In this document: positions 24,590 through 37,796 of the stretch, piece by piece | Numbering within the stretch: position 1 is the stretch's first letter | How the letters are laid out: the number at the start of each line of letters is the position of its first letter | Assembly: GCA_013396915.1 (NCBI GenBank) | Contig: VWZL01002229.1 | Coordinates: 806,001-870,000, forward strand | Reading direction: 5' to 3' | DNA from: Stercorarius parasiticus | Lineage: Eukaryota > Chordata > Aves > Charadriiformes > Stercorariidae | DNA length: 64,000 nt | Position numbers and translations under genes: made by a program | Notes under the pieces: model-generated | Told to the model about the DNA's origin: nothing | Databases searched by the model: none | The model's input: only the letters and a program-made list of their open reading frames with translations

Positions 24590-24920
24590 GGGCCTGCTGA
24601 TGAAAGGATCTTTCCCTTTTTTCTCTAGCTTGTTGCTGTTACTTTAAAGAAACAGCCTCGCTCTAAAGGTGTGCAAGGTAGGGGAGAGGCTGAGCCGATG
24701 ATGAATAAAGTGAATAGCCTCTTTTGAAGACGGACTGAAATATGAAGCTGTGCTTTACAACCAGGGCTTTGATGAATCATCTGAACAGAAGGCTTCCCCT
24801 ACAATCATGCAATTTTACAACTCACAACCAACAGTCATGCTGCATTTATGGCTACTATTATCAGCCTTAGTGTTTAGTCAAAAACCAGGAGATTAAAGCA
24901 TTAGGTGAATACTATAGTCA
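24590..24920. promoter_or_regulatory. Candidate conserved non-coding element
   Basis: A repeat-free stretch whose texture resembles vertebrate developmental enhancers: ATTA/TGATTC-type words, GATGAATCAT, CATGCAATTTTAC and TTTATGGCTACTATTATC, with no open frame. The call rests on appearance only. Confidence 0.2.
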
Positions 24921-25581
24921 TGACAAGAAACTTTACAGAAACAGAAGCAGTAGATGTATTTTCCTGATTCAGCTTCACAAGATGGAGAGAAGCTGAACCA
25001 AAATCAGACGAACAAATGTAGGCTGGGGAAAAAAATGTACAAAACTGTTCAGTTCAGGAGTTTTCAGATTTATGTTAGTGAAGTTTAGGTTCTGAACCTA
25101 CTTATTATTAGAACTTCCCAGTTATAAGTATTACCTTAAGCTTAATTTTCTTAGTAGTTACAACAGGGTCACAGATATTGATGCAGCTGCAGATGCAACT
25201 GCAAAGAAGTGTAGTACTAAACTCCAAAGGAACTTGACTCCCAAATCAGTAAAACTGCAGAAGTAAGCAAAACCAAACTGGATGGGGGAGGGGAGAGGGA
25301 TAAATCCACAAAACCAAAATGGTTGTTATGTACCTTTAGAACTCCACATTTCACTGAGCTTTACTCAGAATTCCTCTTAAAATGTTCAGTGTTCACTGCC
25401 TCTGCGAGGTTTGCAAAACTGCAATCCATACACTCCTGTTGTCAAAAATTTCTCTGTATTCCCGTCTCAGCCATGTGCTGTGTACATTCCATTTAGCCGA
25501 CTACCAAAGAATAGAAAGAAAATACAAATGTTGGCATAGGTGATTTCAAGCCTTAGTTGTTTGACCTTTTTGTATAAGCTT

Positions 25582-25746
25582 TTGGCATCTACAACTTGGC
25601 AGGCAGAGTGCAGGCCAAGCCAGGACAAAGAGGAAGACAGGAAGCAGAAAGCTGGCCATGTCTCCTTGGCAGTCAGCGTTGCAACAGGGTGAAAAACCAC
25701 ATTGTTGCCAAACCAGAAACAGTGGGGGAAGCCCAGATAGTTGGCA
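25582..25746. promoter_or_regulatory. Cluster of six NFI half-sites
   Basis: NFI proteins bind TTGGC(N5)GCCAA and, more weakly, single TTGGC halves. Halves are at 25582-25587 (TTGGCA), 25596-25601 (TTGGCA), 25614-25618 (GCCAA), 25666-25671 (TTGGCA), 25706-25711 (TGCCAA) and 25741-25746 (TTGGCA). That is six in 165 bp, where a rough estimate from base composition expects well under one. None is at the 5-bp spacing of a full site. It lies in the intron of the gene for an NFI protein. It overlaps the start of a 182-codon open frame (25596-26144) that I do not consider coding. Confidence 0.35.
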
Positions 25747-28700
25747 AGTCACATACGGCTGTATTGTACATCCTAAACACTAAATGCCTGATAAACTTAA
25801 GTGCTATGCCAGAGCCTAATCTATTTAAACTGTCTTCTGCTGTACAGGGGAATACTTCATTTGTCCTTGTTTATGTGTTTCCTGAAGAACTGACACAGCG
25901 TTGTTACTACCATCTAAGGGCTGGCAGGTTAAAAGCTTGCTGCTACTATACGTGTAGGAGCTTTCAGCATCTTTCTGAAAAATCCTCTAAGATAATGCCA
26001 AAGCAGGGGATCCCCACCACACACATTCATTTTCTGCCCCCAACCCTCATTCCTGGGCATCCAAGCTTTCAAGCATCCCCAGGATACACAGTGCACAGCC
26101 AATTGCGCCAAACCACATTCACCTCTTTGAAAATATTTTTTTAATTCTTGCCACATTAGTTGAGCAGGACTACTTGACTTGCAGCATTTGCCCAAACATT
26201 AAGTAAGCATCCAGCTTCAAACCTGTGATCTGGGATGAGGGAAGGGCTTTGGGTAAAGGTGGCTGTCAGCCACATCTGCATCCTCCCAAACACCTGAATG
26301 GAGGGTTGCTGTTTCAGGCTTTGCTGTGGGTGCAGGATGGGGTAGGTCACTTCCAGCACTGTGCTCTGCAGGCTGCTGTTGGGGGCAGAGCAGCAGTGGT
26401 GCTCATGGACACAAAGGCAGAGGTGGGAACCCCCTCAGCACATCGGGGCCACCAGCGTAGGCAGACGGAGGAACACTAAAGATGTTTCCTCCATCAGTTA
26501 GTCAAGGTCCTTGCGCTTACAGTGGACCACATATTTTGAAGGGGACACAGCAGAGGACAGTACATGTTGCTCTGCTCAAGGCCAGGCCTGGCTGCCTGGT
26601 GGACCTGGACATTGGGTTATGCAGAAGAGACCCTCAGCAGCTTCACAGGGACTCTGCTCTCCCAGAATGGTACAAAACAGCCTTGTCTCAAACCCAGCTG
26701 ATTAGGAGGCTTTATTGATAGGCAAAACACAAGAGTTATTTCCTTTCCAAGTATCTCCAGTACTCCTGTAAAACCTTGGGAAGGGCAAGGGGGATTGCAA
26801 TTTATACAGATCTTTATTTAACAATTATCAATTAAATTAGAGTTGTCAAAGGTGACTGATAATCTCTTTGTAAGTGTGGAATGCACTTCTCACTTCTGCC
26901 TTTCGGATCTTTCATTCCTGTGGCCAGGCTTGTGCTATCTTGACAACTCATTTCATTTTAAGGAACAGCAATGAATTACAAAACATCATTTTTTAAAATG
27001 CTGATTCTGCCTATGGGCCTTGATCAGCATTCTTACAGACTTCTGTGGCCAAATAAAGATGAGAACAAGGATCTCACTCATGAGGTCCTTTGCCACCAAG
27101 TTGAATTTTTATTGCCCATGAAATGGCCATAGTCTATTAAAAAGTTTCACTTTACTCCTAAAAGCATTGTTCTTTGCTGTACTTACATTCTAATCACAGC
27201 AACAGTGCTGAATAACTGTGCTCCAAATTAAGGGAACAACACTTAAGAAAAACACCTAGATAATTCCTATTTATCAGCAAGATTGATTTATTGATTGATT
27301 GGTAGAAAGAATAAGGAGACAATCAATTAAAAGTAATTACCACTTCCTACAATACTAGAGAATCTAAGAAAATGTCTTGTGATCACAAGGGACAAAAGTT
27401 ATTTTGAATTCCTGCAATAATCGATTGTGTGGGATTCCATCCATAAACTATATTCATACCCTCACAGCCAATCTTCATAACCCAACAGGTTACAAAACCA
27501 GAATTAACCTTACAACTAGACCCTATCTTATGTTGTTAGTGCCTTATCATCTGCTTTTGCTGACTTTCTTCAATTAGCTTTTTAATATATCTCTATTGTT
27601 AAGCTTTAGTACTTACTAACCTAATCACATTTATTTGATGTCTACTACGAAAAAGCAAATATACTTTTTAAAATCATCATTTAAGATTAATTCACTTCAA
27701 TGGTAATTAGGAATGGGCAAATCAATTGGAAGAAGCTCCTGTTTTTCTGATGGCCTTTCGCTTTCAAACTTTCTGGAATTCATTAAAAGCTGAAGTAAAT
27801 AATTTCACTTGCTTTTGGGCCATAACATGCCCATTTAAAAACTTCGTGGTAAACTATGCCTTTAGCAATGCTCACAAACATCGTCACTTGTGTCTACTTC
27901 CATATCTTTCCTTCCCTCAGTCGAAGTTTAAAGTAAAAAAAAAAAGTAAGAGTCCTTCACTCAGTCCCCAAAAATTTTCTGCACATCAGCTGAAAAAACA
28001 CACAAAGACACTTTCGTGCCCTTTACCAGTCATCAGCCTGCCCCACACCAGCACCTCCTGGCCCCACACACATGCAAACCAAAGCTGAACATTCTGTGGG
28101 GCAGAGACCATCATCTAGACTGCTGTGGGACAACCAACAGCCTTTCTGCTGCTGCTGCTCCTGCACCATTATCAACAGCAACGAGTGGCTCGGCCTTGAA
28201 ATACAAATGCTAAAATGAAAGCAGACAAGATAGCAGTTTCTTGGATGCTAGTCCAAGCTTCATGACTGAAGAAGTCTTAACATACTTTCAAAAAAAAATA
28301 CAATCCTCCCTACTACTCAGCTTGTCCAAACTGAACAGATCCTTTGAATCCTGAAGTCTGTCATCCCCGGAGAACATGTTAACCTAATTCTGTGACTCTG
28401 ATAACTCTGGTTTGCCCAAACCCTGAATACAGAGCCCCCGCATGCCAGGGATGGTCCCTCCGATGCAGTGCGACCCCTCACAGGATTGGGAATCTCCTGG
28501 CTGTGTGGAACGGACTCAGCATTTCGGCCTTTCAAAGTCACACTGAAGCTTCTCATTCCCACAAAAATGCAAAAGGAATTAGAGAGAGTTACTTCAGTGC
28601 GTTTGATAGTGAGCAGAAAGATATTATCTAATATGTATTCTTATATTATAAAATATTAACCAGTTCCACAAAGTCAATTAACTCATCTCATTATAAAATA

Positions 28701-29270
28701 CTGTAACCTCCAGCATTCTGAAGTTTGCAGGGATGGATCTTTGGCTGCTTTTGCCATCTAAGGCTGAATAACACTTGTGATTGGAAATCATTTTTCTTTT
28801 ACTCTATAAGAACAATTACCACAGCTATCACACAATTATTGCAATTATATTTGCAAGAACGGCTATTCAGAGCTGTTCTCTGTAGCACCATTCTGCAATG
28901 CTGGGAACATTTGTCTTTTCTAATGATCACCAGCACAAATGTCCTTTTGTAGCTCTTTAAGTGATTTCATTTCTTTCTATTAATATCCTGTTACTTGCTT
29001 TGGGAGAAACCAAAGGAGACAGGCCCCAATTAATATATACTTTTAAAGCAAAGGCTTTTAGTGAAGCCAGAGCTAAGGCATTTTAAAACAGGAATTGACA
29101 CTTCCCTTTATGACAGCCTAACATTTTCAGTGTGCTTGCTAAATGGATAGAAAGCCCCCAAAATACTTCAAATCTGTGTTTCATAAACTGTACTCTAAGA
29201 GAAGTAGCAATAAAGTTTATTGCAGACCTAAAGTATCTGCATAAACCCGGTTAATTGAAAAGTGGGTGGA
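25747..29270. other. Gene-free intron block
   Basis: No interspersed repeat was recognised. It contains a moderately GC-rich part (26220-26700), a short GATT repeat (about 27282-27301), a 14-bp palindrome CTTGTGATCACAAG (27376-27389) and AT-rich enhancer-like sequence near 27640-27890. Open frames have no domain. Confidence 0.5.
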
Positions 29271-29276
29271 GAAGGC

Positions 29277-29476
29277 TGCCAAATTAAATGTTTACATTAG
29301 CACAGCTGTATTGTAAAAACATTCTGCCCCCTGTGCTTTGTAATTATAAGATATTTCTGGACTGTGTATCTCTGCAAAGTTTATCTCTACTGCCAAGAGT
29401 GTTTTGGCACAGAGTGTCTGCAATTTTTGGCAGCCAGAGCGCTCTCAGCGCAGGCAGTATCTAAAATGGCTGCCAA
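29277..29476. promoter_or_regulatory. Cluster of five NFI half-sites with symmetric arrangement
   Basis: TGCCAA occurs at 29277-29282, 29391-29396 and 29471-29476, and TTGGCA at 29404-29409 and 29427-29432. The halves at 29391-29409 form TGCCAA-N7-TTGGCA, an everted pair. TTGGCAGCCA (29427-29436) and TGGCTGCCAA (29467-29476) are exact 10-bp inverted repeats. The flanks (28980-29520) are repeat-free and look like conserved intronic DNA. Given the host gene, binding by NFIB or its paralogues is a reasonable hypothesis but is unproven. Confidence 0.4.
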
Positions 29477-29529
29477 ACAGTTATCCTGAAATGTCGTCGA
29501 CCTAGTGTCGTCCTGTGTGAAGGGTAAAA

Positions 29530-32500
29530 GCCAAAGCTGGTTTTAAAACCGTATGATTGTTCTAAATGAGGCAAGGAGCCGGGTTTCTAGACAAGGGGGG
29601 GCCTGGCACCCCAGGTTTGTCCCACCAGGCTCACCAGGACACCGTGCACGGCGGCGGGTGGGAAGATGAACAGACTGCTCCCAGTATCCTGTAACTGGGA
29701 AAAAAGGAGGGAGGAGGGGTTTCCTGAAGGGAAGCTTAATCTTATTGTTTTAAATCATGCGTACATCGTCACACGCTTCCCCTGTGCCAGGAGCACACAT
29801 GTTGGGACCTTTGCAAAGCACAGCTATTTTGCGCTCAGTTGCAAGGCATGAGCAAAGTCCCAGGTGCCTGATACCTGCTTCGCACTGATTGCATTTGCCC
29901 ACTTCTAAAGAAAATCTCTGCCTTTTCCGAGCAACCAGCAAAATGTACAAAATCCTTCCACACATCTCAAGCCTCTGCTGTGCTAGACTGTCTGTATTTG
30001 ATTTGAGAGGGATGTCCTCACCAAGCTATCCCATCCTTGGCCAGAAATAGGAAACCTTAGCTATTCTGTCCTGGGCCTGAGCAATAAAGATGGGAGAGTA
30101 TCCTTTACTGTGCCCATGGTCAAACCGAATATAAATGGAGAGATTTCTTGAGCCTGCTTACTGTGCACAATCATAAGTGACCATGACTGAAGGAGAGGCA
30201 TTTCAAGCCTTCGCTGAGACCACTGCTCTCTACTGCTCACTGAACAGTTTCTCAAGAATGCCAGGTAGACCTGGTGGTTTGGGCAATGACAGGTGACACT
30301 TGGGCGTATCGTGATGTTTCCACTGAATTTCCTTTAGAAAACATTACCCTACAGACATTTTATCATCACTTGGGATTAAAAAAGAAAATAGGAAGTGTCC
30401 ACATCAGAAGAAAATAGTCCATTAGCAGAAGAATCGCAACCTAAGTGAATACAAAGCTTGTCTTGTGGGTGCTGTCCCTGTCTATTTACTGTCCTAAGCC
30501 TCCCTATCAACTATCATTATATAATAACATCTGAACAGGAGCTTTTTATGAAAATGCTATTCAACTGATCCATGAACTGCTTATTGTCTATGGCCCTATT
30601 GCTGCATCAGAATATTTCAGAACAAGCCTAGTCAATTATTTATATAACTTTTATTTCATTTCTAAACCTTTCCATTCTATCAAGCAAATCTTTGTCCCTG
30701 TAAATACACAGGACATTCACTATGATAGTTCTGTCCACTCAACAGGCTTCTGAAATAAGTGACTTTCACCCTCTGTTTAATTAGTAATCAGGGTCGAAGT
30801 CACACAGTTATAGCAATGTAACGCTGATGTCCTTGTAAAGTACCAGTGAGCTAGGGTTAAGGTTCCAAAGAGCATGGGGACTGGATCGGCATGCAATTTC
30901 TATTGGTCTCTCTTCTATTAATATTTAATAAGTGCACCTTTAAACTGCTCTCTACAAAAAAAAAAAAAAAAAAAAAAGACAAAAGCTGGCAAGGGATTAT
31001 GTTCAAAATATTTTATTAGTAAGATATGCACAGGGATATCTTTGTCACCTCTACTTTCCAAAGAATCTGCCATGGTTAATCTCCTGTATGTAAAACATTA
31101 TCCTCACAAACTTATGTCATTTTCTCTATCTTATCTGCTGCTTGCAGCCTCTACAGATGAAGCTTCATTCTATGAGTATCGTGCCACTCTTCTTCCTTTC
31201 AAATGCACGTGTGTATTTTAAAAGTAAGTATCTACCAGTTCCCCATTTCTGCTCCTTGCCGAGTTAACACGGCACTTCCAGTTACAACACTAAATACAGG
31301 CCATTTTCCCCTATGGCAGCACCAAGTACTTACTTTGCTGGGAATCCCAAAACTTTCCCTTTTTACCTAGCTGGGTTGAAAAAAATATTAAAAGGGCACG
31401 TTTATTCTGTCCATTTATTGAGGACAAAAAATAGATGTAAAAGAACAGCCTTCTAAAGCTCAAATTCCAATGTCTCACTGTATCTGACTGGACTGATACC
31501 AGGCCAGCAACTCAGGGTATAGACTAGTATATATTTGCATGTAACTCAGGACTTCAGTGCTGTAAGCAGTAAGAAAATAAGATCCCATGCCCAGTCCCCG
31601 GGTTCTGCATGCTACTGCCAACAGGTTTGCTAAAAACAAAGTGAACAAATTTTAACCCTTACAGGTTTCAAACGACTGTGAAACTGTATTTACCATATTT
31701 AAAAATTCCATTATATTCATGCTGTAGTTTTAATGCTTTAGGAAACATCCTTGTATCTTAGCAGTTCCGCTTGTATATTTAGAAAGGCTTGCATTTTCAC
31801 TGGCACTGGCACTTAGGTTTCTGAAGTATTCAAAGGAAAGAAGGATGAAGGTATAATTTTTTTTTATTTATTTACAGTTACTTCTATGTTCTCTTTCTTT
31901 TGATGAGAATTTTCAAGACAGGAAAAATCAAAGGACTTCTTTTATGAGGAGCATCGCTACAGGTGTTTCAGCTTTACAGAAGTGTTGTGAGTAAGACCTC
32001 CTCCTTCCTCACGTTCCTTAGCTAATGGCTAGGCCTAAATTCCATAAAAATATGTTGGAAAAGAACACTGAAATGTGTACTTAATTCTGAAAAAAGAAGA
32101 GGCAGAAGTTATCACAAGTTAATTCTACTTCTTACATCAACTTAGTATTTATTTATTCTGCATATCTAGAGACCTATAACGAATCTTGCCTAAAGTATAC
32201 AAAAGCAGTATGCAAAAGACAAAGTTGCATAGACAGATGCCTGAAAGTCAAGACGTCAGGGAATTTTTTCTTTGCTCTCTGGGCCGTATGCAATGGTAAC
32301 TTCTTGCAATCCTTTGTTCATATTCTGCATCAAATGAGGCTAATGCCTTAAATATTTGTGCATCGAAGGGTTTATATAAATTTTAAAAGAACCTGTATTG
32401 ATACCCGTGCAGCATCTGTGCACATATGTATGTGTAAAAAATACCCCAAAATGTTTATTTTGCAAATAGAGTCTATATTAGCACAAGGATGCCCCTATTT

Positions 32501-34040
32501 TATTTGCAAAACATATTCCTGAGTGCAAATCTGCAATTGGAGATTATCTACTGAATGAAAGCGTCTCCTTGGGCGTTTTGTTCACTAACTACAGATGCTC
32601 GCAGCCATCTTTAGCTGTGTCAGGCCTATCAACACTAGGCAGTTCTTCAGTTCTTGTGTAGACCATCAGAAGTTAAAGGGAGGAGAGATTGAGGCCAAGC
32701 TACACCTGGGATTCTGAAGCACTGTTCCTACGAAAACACTGTGCACACCACCGCCAAACCTAAAATAATCACTGCAACACTCTTCAGTATGGATCATTTC
32801 CCCAGCAACTACTAGTTTTTCTATCTCCAGGAAAATAGTGTAAATGAAAGTCACAAGATCATTTTATTTTTATAGCAAGGAAGAATGTACTTTATGAGGC
32901 TCCTTATACATGCAAACCATTGTCACCTTTTTTGTTCAAATTACATGCAAAGTACAACTGCATTCTAAGGGAGCAAGCTTTGAAAATTTCAAGTCCAAAC
33001 ACAAAGTCTGTACGCAGAATAGAAATTTTTATGCAAACTTAACAGTTATCAACATGTGCTAATATAGTAAACTATTTAAACAGACTGAGGCATTTTTATT
33101 CAAGCTTTCTTCTTGGTTACTAACTCTTCATTCCATCACCTGCAGAATTTCACTTCCACATTTCTTTCTCTGTTTCCTATTGTTATCTTCATTAAAGCTA
33201 TGATTATTTTTTTCTCTGATAGTATTTACCAGTTTTAGAGAACAGTATCCAAGAAATGAAAAACAGGATGCTTCTCAGTGAACAGTGTCTCTAAAATATT
33301 ATCTTTTATTTTGAATAATGGAAGGAAAAGTAACAAAACTACTTTTTAAAAAGAGTTCACATGTCTTTATACAGTGAACCACCTCTGGTCTTTTTTCCAG
33401 GCATTAGAAACTACTAGTTTTATCTAGTCTTACCTTCTTTGTTGTGTGAGTGAATTCTGAATTTTCAAAAACTATAACAGAAACTAATTCCATTGCCTGT
33501 TGAGAAGAATGTTTGCAAAATAACACTCAAATCACATCAGACAACTGGCCTACCAGCAGCTGACTTCTGGCATTAATTTTGAAACTAGTTACATTACGTT
33601 AGCTCTTCATATGTTACATGTACAGGCTGCCAACATCTCCACAGCAATACTGTCTCCACAGTCTTTCTCATCATCTTCTGCAATGGCTCATTTGTAGGGA
33701 CACAGTAAAGTCCAAACAGAAGTTTTCAATGCTTCTTGTTCTGCATTAGAAAAGAGTATTCTCTGGGCTAAAGGTGGGGCCGGCGCTGAAGGGAACATTC
33801 ACAATACAAATTTAATATTCTTGCAGCACAAAGTTTTACATTGTGAAAAGAAAAAGACAAAAATGTGATTAGCAAACATTAAGAATATCATTGTCAAAGA
33901 CTTAACATTTACTAGAAGGCAATTGCTTGAAAACATGGTTTTAATTGTGCATACATATTTTTATTCATTAAAATGAATAACCAATAAAATCCCACACTAC
34001 GGTGTCCCAGCCTCATAACACATTAATAAAGTTTCTTAAA
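29530..34040. other. Gene-free intron block
   Basis: AT-rich. It includes a short GC-rich patch (29580-29720) and an A21 run at 30957-30977. I saw no gene or known repeat, and open frames are short and featureless. Confidence 0.5.
30957..30977 (+). repeat. A21 homopolymer
   Basis: An uninterrupted run of 21 adenines. It could be the poly(A) of an old retrocopy, but nothing recognisable as a gene or LINE lies upstream, so it is listed only as a simple repeat. Confidence 0.9.
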
Positions 34041-34044
34041 GGTT

Positions 34045-34059
34045 TTGGCAGGGGGCCAG
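34045..34059. promoter_or_regulatory. Near-consensus bipartite NFI site
   Basis: TTGGCAGGGGGCCAG matches TTGGC(N5)GCCAA at nine of ten specified bases with the correct 5-bp spacing. It lies in the NFIB intron about 4.6 kb from the half-site cluster at 29277-29476. It is the best full NFI match I noticed in the window, although I could not scan exhaustively. Confidence 0.4.
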
Positions 34060-34226
34060 CACAGTCCATTAACTCCTTGCAAGTTGTAAAAAGAAGTCAA
34101 GTCATTTCAGACTGCTTTGTGGTTATGAATGAAACAGCAGGCAGTCTGTATGGAAACGTCACTTTGGATATGGCATTGGTAATGGATGCTTTGCTGCTCA
34201 ATCAAAGCAGTATGAGGATAAGTTAG

Positions 34227-37200
34227 TGCACTGAATCACAATCTAAATCCTGGTGCACTGCAAAACTAATTTAGCTAAAAGTGGAGGGAAGATGGCAAAA
34301 GATTCCAAGTTATGAAACTCTGCGTACTTCCTAGTAGGCTTTCATACTGTATCGGGGTAAACTTGCCCACTGTGAAACCAAAAATTATACAATCAGTTTT
34401 CAGTTATTCTAATGATTCTGTAAGGCTGTTTAATAAGATCAATCACATTTGGGGTATTACTATTAACAAATAACATAGGCAAATAAAGTACCGTTTTGCC
34501 TTATCTTACCCTTTTCTCTCTGAAATGTATAAAACATTCTAATTTTCTTGTTTTATTCTTTTACACAAAGGAGCATAAATAACTTCAGCAATTGGTAACT
34601 AAGTGGCTGTCTTTAGCTCTGTCAAACAATTTGAATTAAAGTGCTATACTTTCCCCTTAAGCTTTATGATACCATCTGTTCTCCCTTTTCATGACATTAC
34701 AAACATTCCGTTTTGGAGAAGGGATTTAGTCTTTTGCATCCTTTTTAGAGGAAAAGGCAAATCTGAATGGTGCTGAATATTCTGAGAGCCATCCAAGATT
34801 TTCCAAGTGAGGGAGCGAGTAGGCTGTAGGATTAGAGCATTTTGCTTAAGGTGTGGACAGTCTTTCCTCTTGCCTTATCATTAAGCATCAACATGTGCTT
34901 TAAGATTAAAAACATATTCTGAAAAAAACAGCATATTAAAGAGGTTTTTTTAAGGAACAGTAACCGGAAAACAACTTGTGGAAAAAAAATCTGTGCACTC
35001 CTTAGCAAAACAATTAAAATGCCCCAGACTGTTCACTGATGCTGTAATAATAGTTTTGGGTATTTTGAGGACAATTTCAAACTCAAAACCTAAAAGTTAC
35101 ATAAAATTTCCAGTGTGCAAACATCCCTGAAGGATTTGGGAGGGACAACCAAATAATCAGCTGGAGTGATGTATTAATCTTTTACCTCTGACAGCCCCAG
35201 CTCAAGTGTGGCTTAAATCACAAATGCAGAAGTTGTTTGTCTAGCACCTAGTGGGAATTTGCCACATTACAAAACCACAAAATGTGTTAAAATTAGCAGT
35301 GTCTTCAGAGGACGCCAAGTAGTGAAACAGACGGGTTGTTGAGGCCAAGGGTGAAACCCAACAGCACTCGCTACAAAAGCAGCTTACAAAATAAACGACA
35401 CAGCTATGTCAAATTCCTATTGATCTAGCTGCCACTGGCCCCAACCTTTTCATCCATAACCAGCAATGACATATTTCTGTATCAAAGACAGCCTAAAACT
35501 TTCAATTTCAATAGATAGTTTTCAAAAACTCATTTAGGCACCTTGAAATGTACCCAATTCGTTTACACAATATGGAACATGTTTACTCAGGATCGCACCT
35601 TTCTGATCTAAAGTACATCAAGCAACATGGTTATCTAAAGATTTTCCGTTGGCTGGGGATGGAAAATAAGAGAAGACATAGTGATGTTAAAACAGCTAAT
35701 AAATCCTGTGGCCCCAAAAATGTTTAGGACCATAAACATGTACTTAAATCTATGCAGCGAATGGCATCTCTCTATGACTCCACGGTAAACTAGGAATAAT
35801 TCTACAGATTTCATTAGAGCTAATGCAGATTTATGTAGCCAAGTGCAAAGTTTGGCCCAAGAATTGCGTTTCACACACAACTGAATGTCAGCCATCTCTG
35901 AGATACACTTTTTAAGCTGCATACGACTCACAGACGCCACAGTTTATAAGCCTAACCTAATAAATCCATACCGTTGAATACACATCTAACTTGTGAGCAA
36001 TCATATTGAAGCCCAATGGAATAATTTAAGCAGGAAGTAAGATGTTCCATCCCAGCTTTCCAAAAAATTAACTTTCTTGCAGAAAACAATCTGCAAATCA
36101 TAACAACAGATCTGTCAACCTTGCAATTGTAAAAAAAAATACCATGTATGACAGAAACTGTATTGAGAATTTAAGCTGGACATGATACACATATCTAAAT
36201 TGAATTGTTTCAAGTCTTTGGGCTTTTAGGAAAGAAAAGTCAAATTGCTTTTGATTCCCAACCGAAATACTCATCTTTCCTGCCAGCATTCACCTTGAGT
36301 GGGAGTAGGAGATTGCCTGTGAAAGCTGTTTTTGAAAATTCCCCCCACTTTTAACTTCTGGAAAAAATCATCTGATACCACAGGACATGTTCATCTTCCC
36401 AAAAATACCATATTCCATTAGGACACCCAGTCCCACAGTTCACAGGCATAGAAATCTACAACAGAGGACAGAGATCTCATAAAATGACCCTAGGCAGTTT
36501 TTGCGTACTCCAGATAAGCAATTTGTTTTCCAAAATGGAACATGCTGGTTGCGCGTCCCAAGTAATCTCTCCTTCCTAATAACATCAGGGACACATATGA
36601 ACAGTCACGTCTCCCAGCATGACACAGTTCCAAGTGATCATTCACACCACTCTAAGGATCAGTCAGTTGGGGCTTAGATGAGTCCAGTTTGGGCTTTTTG
36701 CTATTTGGCTTTGTTTTGCCTGGGTTTCTTTTTCAGTGTTAGGCAAAAAAGAGTGAAGACTCTTGATCTGCACTGAAAATAGAGGAGAACTTTCTCAAAG
36801 GTTTTTTTTGAGGGGAGATTAATTGTTATTTATTTAGTGATTGCTGTCAGAAGTTTGGAATGCTGGAATAGTCGCACAAGAAAGTGATTAGTGGGTCAAG
36901 TGCTCTTGTCTCAACATGGATAACAACAACCAGTCTATGCAAAATAGTAGTAGGAAAAGATCCTGTATTAAATAGTATAGACTTGTTTCCCTAACAAAGG
37001 AAAAATGCATTTCTGTTCTGTTTCTGTAATGCTTTGTATATTATAGAAAGATTATGTCAACTCTTGCTTTACTGCTCTTAGATTAGCTCCATGAAGAGAA
37101 ATTCACAAATGACTTGAGAACAGTCTGCACTAGTTGAATATAATCTCTTTTACAGATGAGACTTCTTGAGGTGTGGCCTGACCACAGACATGAGTATTTT

Positions 37201-37711
37201 GCTAAAATTTAATCTACTTAGTCACTTCCAGTTTTGATAGCCATTCCTGGCAGGTACAAGATAACACTGCATGCCCAAGACATGACTGATGTCAGTCAGG
37301 AGAGCAACCAGAGTCTTCAACACCAGCTGGCAGCCCAGTGCACCATTTACCAACACTGGAATAGGCCTGCTTTATTCCCAAAGAGCAGCTCTCTAAAACT
37401 GCAGGATGGAACAATGATGTGGAGCACTCTTGCATGACTGCAGCTCAGTTCAGAAGCAAAATGGGGCAGGGTTACACTTTTCCTAGACCGCCAGCCCTGC
37501 AAACTCGACCAAGGCTTTGCACTATCTCCAGTAATAACCACACCAAACTGAAATATGTACAAGAACACATGTGCAAACCCATCCCTCTCCAATCAGCTAA
37601 ACTAAGCAATCCTTTTTCTGACTCTCCCATTCTCCTGTGCCTCTCCTTGGCTGCAGTGGGTAATAAAGGAGAAGGAGAGCAGAGACTGCTGAGGCTACCC
37701 ACCTCCCACCC
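34227..37711. other. Gene-free intron block, possibly containing conserved elements
   Basis: No repeats were recognised. Stretches near 34730-34990, 35080-35300 and 36800-36930 have the ATTA/GATTA-rich, repeat-free look of conserved intronic DNA, by appearance only. Open frames of up to about 101 codons (35635-35940 minus) have no domain. Confidence 0.4.
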
Positions 37712-37796
37712 CTCTCCCTGCCCATGGCAGGGGGGTTGGAACTAGACGATCTTTAAGGTCCCTTCTAAGGGTCTCTGATTCTATGATTCTATGATT
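37712..37796 (+). mobile_element. CR1 LINE extreme 3' end
   Basis: CTCCCTGCCCATGGCAGGGG leads into GTTGGAACTAGACGATCTTT. Then comes GGTCCCTTCTAAGGGTCTCT and the terminal ATTCTATGATTCTATGAT. This is the diagnostic last ~85 bases of CR1; the rest is lost by 5' truncation. Orientation is antisense to NFIB. Confidence 0.93.

Noticed and set aside
30957..30977. A21 run as the poly(A) tail of a processed pseudogene
   Set aside because: No recognisable coding remnant or LINE 3' end lies upstream and no target-site duplication was evident.
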